Below are positions 10,028 through 16,649 of a stretch of DNA of 32,070 nucleotides, in pieces. A program made the translations under genes and the position numbers. The stretch's first letter is position 1; each line of letters opens with the position of its first letter. The DNA comes from Bigelowiella natans CCMP2755. Taxonomy: Eukaryota > Cercozoa > Chlorarachniophyceae. The notes under the pieces were generated by a model. It did not search any database. It saw only the letters and a list, made by a program, of their open reading frames with translations, and had not been told where the DNA came from. The DNA is taken from contig ADNK01003347.1 in the NCBI GenBank assembly GCA_000320545.1, positions 1 through 32,070 of the forward strand. Reading direction: 5' to 3'.

Positions 10028-10414
10028 ATGTCCTTTCCTTCAAAGAAGCGTCGAATGGAGCTTTCCTGTGACAACAAAGATTCACAGGACGTAAAAAAGC
10101 TTGAGCAGACAATTCTAGATCTTCAGGTGGAAAACAAAGACATGGAGAGAAGGATTGTGGATCTTGAGTTGGAAAACAAAGACATGGAGAAAAGGATCAT
10201 GGATTGTGAGTCCGAACAAAAACGTTTAGAGGAAGATTTGGAGAACAATGAGGCTCACATCAAACATCTTGAGAAACAAATCAATCCCAACAAACACAAA
10301 GAGACCGACGAAAAATCGGTGCAGGACAGCGACGAAAGCATTTGCTCTTTTCATTCATGGCGTCATGAAGACCTGTCCAGTGTCTTCTCTGATCAAATCA
10401 CAGACGGGAGTTGA
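10028..10414 (+). CDS. Small coiled-coil protein with basic N-terminus
   Basis: Uninterrupted 128-residue ORF from ATG 10028. The N-terminus holds a basic cluster, KKRR at residues 6-10, that could be a nuclear localisation signal. Residues ~22-88 are a highly charged coiled coil. Two 14-residue (double-heptad) units are nearly identical, DLQVENKDMERRIV and DLELENKDMEKRIM, encoded by 42-base tandem copies at 10118-10159 and 10160-10201, with a third, degenerate unit after them. The tail is Ser/Asp-rich (DSDESICSFHSW). It lies upstream on the same strand as the SIM protein at 10970 and shares its nuclear look, so the two may work together (inference). No family is recognised. Confidence 0.6.
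   Translation: MSFPSKKRRMELSCDNKDSQDVKKLEQTILDLQVENKDMERRIVDLELENKDMEKRIMDCESEQKRLEEDLENNEAHIKHLEKQINPNKHKETDEKSVQDSDESICSFHSWRHEDLSSVFSDQITDGS
10118..10201 (+). repeat. 42-bp tandem duplication inside coding sequence
   Basis: Two adjacent 42-base units starting GATCTTCAGGTGGAAAAC and GATCTTGAGTTGGAAAAC, in frame, extending the coiled coil by four heptads. Confidence 0.8.
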
Positions 10415-10969
10415 AAGTGACCCAAATGGACTGTCAAATGCATGAAGGTTGTCATCACGCTCATTTTCTTTCACACTTCATGCCCACAGCAAGCATGTGC
10501 CAGATTGAAGCGCAGCGCTGCGCAGCACAGCTTCAAATGACGCTTCATTGTCTTGGCGCAATGTTCAATGGTTTGGCATCAATCGCGCGTCGCTGCGTCA
10601 CTCAGTGCAGTCAAGAAATTGTCAGCGTGCTTCTGTCCAATGTCGCTCCTAATGCAAGCCACGTGGCTTTGCATTGGGATCATTTTTGACGTGTCTGCAT
10701 GGCTTTTCCTGGGTCAGCCACGTGGCTTGCAGAGAAGTTGAAGTGAGTGCACCACATGGTGTTTCCTGGGTCAGCCACGTGGCTCATTGAGAAGTCCAGG
10801 TGAGTGCATCACATGGCTTTGCCGGGGTCCACCACGTGGCTCATTGAGAACACTGGTCAAAAGCCACGTGGTTCATTCTGTTGAAATCCAAGGTGCGGCC
10901 CCTCACTTCCTCTTCAACCAAAGTCCTCACAACTCAAACCCCTCACCTACCTACCCAACCCAAAACATC
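10415..10969. promoter_or_regulatory. Intergenic region with CACGTG (G-box) array and palindromes
   Basis: Holds five CACGTG boxes, a 14-bp palindrome (GCGCAGCGCTGCGC near 10509-10522), and a C/T/A-rich leader just before ATG 10970. Short frames inside it are not convincing genes. Confidence 0.6.
10660..10870 (+). promoter_or_regulatory. Array of five CACGTG boxes in ~57-bp repeats
   Basis: CACGTG occurs at 10660-10665, 10719-10724, 10776-10781, 10833-10838 and 10865-10870, spaced 59, 57, 57 and 32 bases. Most copies sit in the larger palindrome AGCCACGTGGCT, and the flanks (CATGG-TTTCCTGGGTC before, TCATTGAGAA after) are repeated too. CACGTG is the classic target of bHLH and some bZIP factors in eukaryotes. 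The array ends 99 bases before the start codon of the SIM protein. Confidence 0.7.
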
Positions 10970-11530
10970 ATGGTGATGTCCAGGAAAAGAAAAGCCGACC
11001 GAGTTCCCGACCGAGTTCCAAACGTTTTCCCGCCGTGGATGGTGATTGATCTCACGAACAGTGACAGTGAGGACGAGGAGGAAAACAAAACCATTGACCA
11101 ATTTGCAGAAGAGGTCCGTCGTGAAAGGCTTCGTGCAAAAGCGCCGGTGAGGCCTGCACTGAAAGGATCCGGATCAACTGAAAATGCAGCTGAAGAGGAG
11201 AAGATCAAGTGTGTGCTGCCTGATGAACTCAAGAAGTGTTTGCATCATGCCCAGACTTGCAAATCTTCATCCAAAGCTCAATTGCGGAGATTCAAAGAAG
11301 AGACATTCGAACCACATTTTGAATGCAATGACGAGGACAATGGACATGAGACCATGGTCCATCTCTACAAGACAAGAGAAAAAATGACAAAAGAGGATGC
11401 CATGGATCTTGGGAGAGTTTTTGATGACAGACATGAAACTGAAAGTGACACAGATGCAAATTCTGAACAATTTGTCCTCATCACGCTTGACATCAACCTC
11501 TGTGTGTGTTGCATCATGAAATTCAAATGA
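10970..11530 (+). CDS. Small nuclear-type protein with a SUMO-interacting motif
   Basis: Single-exon ORF of 186 residues from ATG 10970; the frame is open further upstream, but that part is the G-box repeat. Visible features in order: basic SRKRKADR at residues 4-11 (candidate nuclear signal), a short in-frame repeat DRVPDRVP, then MVIDLTNSDSEDEEEN at 24-39. VIDLT followed by acidic and serine residues is the standard SUMO-interacting motif of proteins such as RNF4. The middle is helical and charged. A Cys/His-bearing stretch (CVLPDELKKCLHHAQTC) lies at ~84-100. The end is hydrophobic (VLITLDINLCVCCIMKF). No RING or other enzymatic domain is seen. The family is unknown; role in SUMO-dependent recruitment is inferred from the motif alone. 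Confidence 0.6.
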   Translation: MVMSRKRKADRVPDRVPNVFPPWMVIDLTNSDSEDEEENKTIDQFAEEVRRERLRAKAPVRPALKGSGSTENAAEEEKIKCVLPDELKKCLHHAQTCKSSSKAQLRRFKEETFEPHFECNDEDNGHETMVHLYKTREKMTKEDAMDLGRVFDDRHETESDTDANSEQFVLITLDINLCVCCIMKFK

Positions 11531-12050
11531 CGCGAAACACGGTGTGCATGAAACAAGTGTCCCTTTTGGAATGCGCACATGTCGTGGGCTTGCAATCTAC
11601 ATGCACAATGCCAAAATGAAAAGCTACATCTTTTACAAGGTGTTCAAAATGAAGCGCTTCATCAAGTTTGCATTGTGTTTGCGCATCGCTGCCAGTCACT
11701 GCATGCACAGCAAAAGACACAGAAATGACAACTTGTGACATGGAGAAGGCACATTTGGGGCTTGTGAGGTGAAGAAGGACTATTGCTCGGGGGCCCAAAA
11801 AAGGGCTTGTACTTATAATAGACATAGTAATAGCATGTATAATGTATATATGATCTTAGAGATACGCATATACCGGGCGCGCCTGCGCAACAAGAGCGCG
11901 CATGCCCAATTCGCTGGCATAGCTCATCGATCTGCTGTGACACGCTCTCGCACACGCACATCATCATTTGAGCGATGTACGATATGGACTTGCATGGCAT
12001 GTACGACGCTGAATTGTGCTGAATGTGATACTTTCGCAAATACAACGTAT
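11531..12050. other. Intergenic region between convergent genes
   Basis: Between the SIM protein (+) and G-alpha (-). No convincing gene. Contains the second direct repeat copy and GC-rich palindromic words around 11877-11905 (GGGCGCGCC, GCGCGC). Confidence 0.45.
11815..11852 (+). repeat. Short direct repeat, copy 2
   Basis: Near-copy of 9705-9740, in the same orientation, 2.1 kb downstream and on the other side of the two small genes. Confidence 0.65.
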
Positions 12051-13438
12051 TTAATCCATGAGCAAGCCAGCTTCCTCTAAACTCTTTGTGATGATGATAT
12101 CCTGGCAGGTGTTGAAGACTACCGTCACATTTCCTGTGTCGGTGGCGTTTGTGATGTGGGTGTAGATCTGCTTGCGATTATTTTTGTTTTTATCGGTAAA
12201 CTTCTGCCGTATAAAGGCAGAAGCACTATCAAAGTCGTTGTCCCCGTCATAATCATCGAAACAGACGCTTAAATGCACGTGGGGTAGCTTCTCCAAGAAG
12301 AGGTCACTCTTGTTAAGGAACAAGATCATGTTTGTCCTGGTAAACCATTTTAAGTTGCAAATTTCCTGGAACAATCGCAGGGATTCATGCATCCTGTTCA
12401 CGCTTTTGTCTTCGTACAATATCTGGTCATACCCACTGATGCATGCATAGAGCAGAGGCCAAGCAAAACAGCAATTTCGTAAAGTTAGCACTCAGTACGA
12501 TTTGTTGACCAACGCATAGCAAACTAGTATGAAGTCTCCCTTCGGGCTCACTTCACTCCCGCCCGCCCCCTTTCTCTTTTATAAAATGGAGCTGACTAGT
12601 TCAAGTTTGCCTTACCTCAACGATATGACGAATATCACCGCAGTTACATTCTGGAAGAGATGTATCCATTTCTCTCGCTCTAAAACCAATAAATAATATC
12701 CGTTATGACAGATACAGGTCACTCCCCCATCAGGGAGAGCCCCACCCTTTGCCACCCCAATCTCCGCATGAATTTGAAACAACATTTGGAAATTATCGTA
12801 GCTAAATGTATTGGAAGATAGCGCGCCCACCGTTTCGTTGACCCCCGACGTCGAAGAGCCTAAATTGATACTTCTTGTGCACGTACGTATGCTCTAATAT
12901 CCCGGTGGTTCTCACACGAGACCTGAAAACGTCCTGCAGACTTGGGATGTAGTCGGGCTTCCAAGTCTGATCTAGCCTCCCGAAGAAGTACTCCGCCGAA
13001 TCCGCCAGGGAAAAGCGGCCGCGGAACTTGAGCGTGTGCCTTATATTCTTATCTGCCCAAATTATCTTCATTTTTCTGCAGATGTCCTCGGTCAGTACGT
13101 CGTCAAGGGGCCGCAGCTTGAGGATGTCCTCTTTGCACTGGATGGCCTTCTTGTCCGTCATTTTACATTTCGCAAGCTCGTTAATTTTATCTGCACCTTG
13201 ATTTCCTGTATTTTCTCCATAGAAATCGGATGCACGGCACAAGTCTTGCATGGCTAATATAGTGTTGGAATGGATAATCGCTTTGTACAACTTCCGCTCC
13301 TCTGGAGGGAAGCCCTTGCCGTGCATGGAAACCATCTGCTTGTAAAGGGTGCTCTTTCCGCTCTCCCCAGCTCCGAGAAGTAGTAGTGTGTGTACATTAG
13401 ACTTCTTTTTACTTTCCCTGTGAGAATATTTTCATTAG

Positions 13439-13479
<41 letters not shown>

Positions 13480-13638
13480 CACCGCACAATACATTATTTG
13501 AAGGGGAAAAGTGAAACCGTTCATGGTTGATGGCTGGTCAAGGATGTAAACAAACCCCTTCAACTGTTCGTCGAGAATTTTGTCCTGCTGTTTCTGCTCT
13601 CGGCTGGCTTGGACTTCATTTGAAGAGCACACTCCCAT
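12051..13638 (-). CDS. Heterotrimeric G-protein alpha subunit
   Basis: GTP-binding switch that couples membrane receptors to effectors. Exons 13638-13556, 13417-12831, 12679-12616, 12435-12051; phases fit and give 372 residues, normal for the family. The start MGVCSSNEV has Gly2 for myristoylation and Cys4 for palmitoylation, so membrane anchoring is expected. P-loop GAGESGKS at 43-50; the helical domain follows; switch I RVRTTG carries the catalytic Arg; switch II FDVGGQRNEREKW carries the catalytic Gln; guanine-specificity NKSD is present. The base-contact motif, usually TCAT, reads TCQD. The C-terminus is GLLMD, without the Cys four residues from the end that pertussis toxin modifies. The first intron has a (CT)n run at 13441-13477. 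The gene is head to head with the plus-strand gene that begins before 14239. Confidence 0.95.
13441..13477 (-). repeat. (CT)n / (AG)n microsatellite in G-alpha intron 1
   Basis: About 18 AG units on the plus strand (CT in sense), within the intron 13418-13555 and about 25 bases upstream of its acceptor. Confidence 0.75.
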
Positions 13639-14238
13639 GGAGGTGTGTGCTGCTAAGTCTAGCCTAGACTCCCTCCGACCTTTTCATTGAAAAGTGGAAA
13701 TTATTCGCCCCCAATCAAAGAACGTGTGAAAACTAGGATGGAATATGAATCCAGACACTGATTCCCCCACCAACCCCCTGACCCCAGCCACCAACCTCTG
13801 CCAGCTGTAAGCAGTGGAACCTATATTCCAAACACGGTGCCTGAGTATCTGAGATTTTCCCAAGACAGTCATTAGGAAACGCCCTACATTAAGGGGATTT
13901 TGCAATCAGTTTACGGGAAAATTCACCCTACGTACTACGATTGGAAAACCTCAATTAGTAGAGAAAACACAGTCCAGCGCTAAGTCGTCCTTCAGAAACG
14001 GGGGAGGCAAAAAGCGTAAAAAGCTGCTGCATTTACGTTACGAATCGAAGGGAAAAAAAACGATATTTTATTTTCTACAGGATCTCCAAAATAAAACCTC
14101 GGCATATTTGAAAATTCGAAAATAAGCGATGATGGCCAAGGTGGGTCCGCCCCCCCCGCAGACGTTTGTTACGTGGAGAAATGGCGCTGCGACCGATTGG
14201 TGTGAGAGATGACATATATACGATAACCCCCCCTTCAG
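13639..14238. other. Divergent intergenic region
   Basis: Must carry the G-alpha promoter and probably the 5' exon of the neighbouring plus-strand gene. A possible first exon lies at about 13748-13807: an ATG (MNPDTDSPTNPLTPATNLC) followed by a gtaagc donor, but its phase does not fit the next exon directly. Nothing else supported. Confidence 0.35.
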
Positions 14239-14785
14239 AATTCTCGGATCGTGGGATTTGCTATCGCATGCTTGGCTTCCTTTTGCGCCGCTGAAGAGCA
14301 ACAATCGCTCGAGCCTTCGGCCGTTGTTGACCAATGCTCATCCGCCTGCGCCACGCTCTCCCAGCTCAAAGAACAGCAGGGGTAGTGCCCCCGGATCTGT
14401 TGGAATGATATGATTTTACGTTCCACTTTTTTATGCGCGCCCTGACTGTCCCGCAACACGCAGGTACGTGAATAAATTCTTCGCGAAGGCCAAATCGTGG
14501 GGCGCTAAGGAGTTTGGAGAAGACCTAGCGAAAGTGCACTTCATTGGTAAGTATAATGAAATGTGTAATTATAAATAGAAGTACAAATATGAATTTACGA
14601 ACATAAATATGCAAAGCATACTGTTATTATTTTGGGAAATATCAATACGCGTAAAGTATCTACATCAGCTTACATGTGGGTTGCGTTTGTGGTTGTTTGT
14701 GCGTACGTATGTGAGTGCTTACAACATGTTGCGTGAGTGTTTGATAATTTTTTGACTTTATATATGTGTATATATATACATATAC

Positions 14786-14824
<39 letters not shown>

Positions 14825-14858
14825 TATATAAATGTATTATTTCTTTTGGAGTGTGTAT

Positions 14859-14904
<46 letters not shown>

Positions 14905-15191
14905 TGCCTGAGGTCGTAACAGTTGCTACCCCCCCCTGCCATGAGTTCTCTCATGAAATTGTTTTTTTGTTTTGAAAAATGTATTATGGTTTATTAGGCT
15001 TTGACAAGCTAAAGAGCCGCTTCTCAGAACAGCTTTCACGCGTTGGGGAGACATTCCCCGCACTTGTGAAGAAAAATATAAACAGCACCACAAGATTCCG
15101 ATCAAGCACGGCTAACTCGGATACACGTAATAATTTTCCCATGCCGCTTCAATTCGCTACTTTCTATTGCAAAATATACGCATAAGATGTT

Positions 15192-15230
<39 letters not shown>

Positions 15231-15539
15231 TGCCATTTTGATTTAATGGGTTAAATTAAAAAATGCATTGATACCTTTCTCCAGTTTTTACAAACTCACA
15301 CGCGATTCCTCTCTTTGCAGCGCCAGGGCCTACATCCGGCCCATACGACGACTTAGATGACTACGACTTCCCAGAAAATGTTGGAGGAGATTACCCTGAT
15401 GCATACACGGAAGAAGGGGGGGATGTTTTTGGAAATTACGTAGTCCAATCATGGTGAGAAACAACACTGAAAGCCACCAGTTCCCGAGATTTTGCATTAT
15501 ATTAATTAATATAAATGTAGATATGAGTAGGAAATATAT

Positions 15540-15577
<38 letters not shown>

Positions 15578-15960
15578 GTGTGTGTGTTTGATCCCTGGCA
15601 ATTTTTGCATAGGTATGCGGATGATGAAACTATCCAGCCTTTCATTCGTTTCAAGCAGCAGAGCCAGAAGGTCGCACTCCCAGTGGTTTGTACGCGCTAC
15701 TGGCCGTACTTCAAGAGAGTGAACCAAGAGATCGAGCACAAAATGGTACGTAACTATCAGCTCTGAAATCCTTAAATATCTCTTTTCCTCCCCCCTGTCC
15801 GTGTGTAATCTGCGTCCTCTATTTCCCGCACAAAGCGTGTCGTGTCAGCACTTATCTAATCTCTCATAAAATCGGTCTATTCTGATGGAGGACTAAAAGC
15901 AAGCAAATTTTTCAGGAGGCAAATAGTGGGAAACTCACTGGCTGCAACAAGTGTGAATGA
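14239..15960 (+). CDS. Unknown protein, probably secreted or membrane-targeted; 5' exon not found
   Basis: Exons 14239-14381, 14464-14546, 14998-15126, 15321-15453, 15613-15745 and 15916-15960; all phases join, giving at least 221 residues. The first exon read starts with a hydrophobic core, SRIVGFAIACLASFCAAEE, which looks like a signal peptide. Then come a helical region (YVNKFFAKAKSWGAKEFGED, FDKLKSRFSEQLSRVGETF), a possible N-glycosylation site (NST), a strongly acidic Tyr/Asp stretch (PYDDLDDYDFPENVGGDY), and an aromatic segment (VVCTRYWPYFKRVNQEIEH). The last exon is short and ends GKLTGCNKCE. If the last intron is not removed, the frame stops at 15762-15764 instead. Three introns hold (TA)n/(TG)n microsatellites. 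No family is recognised. The initiator Met must lie in an upstream exon. Confidence 0.6.
14759..14905 (+). repeat. (TA)n and (TG)n microsatellites in intron
   Basis: TA/CATA-rich run at about 14759-14830 and (GT)n at about 14862-14901, both inside the intron 14547-14997. Confidence 0.7.
15193..15229 (+). repeat. (GT)n microsatellite in intron
   Basis: About 18 GT units in the intron 15127-15320. Confidence 0.7.
15545..15589 (+). repeat. (TG)n microsatellite in intron
   Basis: About 20 TG units with one CG interruption, in the intron 15454-15612, about 20 bases before the acceptor ttttgcatag. Confidence 0.7.
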
Positions 15961-16649
15961 GATGCGCCTCATTTTATGCTGTCAACAATAAATGAACGGC
16001 CAAAATTACAATGACGCCAGAACATTCCTTATATGTTCAATGTCTACCCATTTTAAGTTTGATGTTTGCACGCACAAGTGTAAAAATTTCATGTAGCATT
16101 GTTATGACATTAATATTCTCTGAGAGCGCGCATGTGCACCAGCCTGCAATCTGTGAAGACCAGTAAATAATTATTCATCAAGGCTGCTTAGTCTAGCAGG
16201 CTAGCAGGGCCAACACGCGCAAATGGACGCCACAATGCGGCCTTGAAGCGAAACCGAAGGCGCGACGACATACTGAACATGCAGCCGCCGCCTAGCCGCC
16301 GCACAGTCCAAGAATATACGCATCCAATGCCACCATGGCCATGCTAGCATGTGCGAGATAGCGCAGCACGCAGCTTTACAGCGCCGTGCGTCTACTGAGC
16401 TAAGCGAAGCTGGCACACGCCACGGCGCATGCTTACGATACGCATGGTATTTACCACCGCGCCGAGGCTACATTAGGCGAGCTGGACTGCATCGCAAACT
16501 TTTCGCACATAAACACTCTCCATCTGACACCGCACACTGCGCATAGGAGAATAATTTTATTTTGTGCATCCATACAATGCGTCGTCTAGCATGGCATCTA
16601 ATCTCATTTTCGTTTTGTTCATTTAGCGTTTCATATCCATCACTACCGC
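15961..16649. other. Intergenic region between convergent genes
   Basis: No gene supported. The stretch 16190-16450 is rich in GCTAGC and GCGC words and self-complementary pieces, but I could not define a unit. Should hold polyadenylation signals for both neighbours. Confidence 0.45.

Noticed and set aside
10660-10870. Terminal inverted repeats of a transposon
   Set aside because: The repeats are direct, evenly spaced and centred on CACGTG; no transposase frame lies nearby.
14670-14954. 94-residue minus-strand ORF
   Set aside because: Thr-His and Ile-Tyr runs are translations of the GT/TA microsatellites inside an intron.
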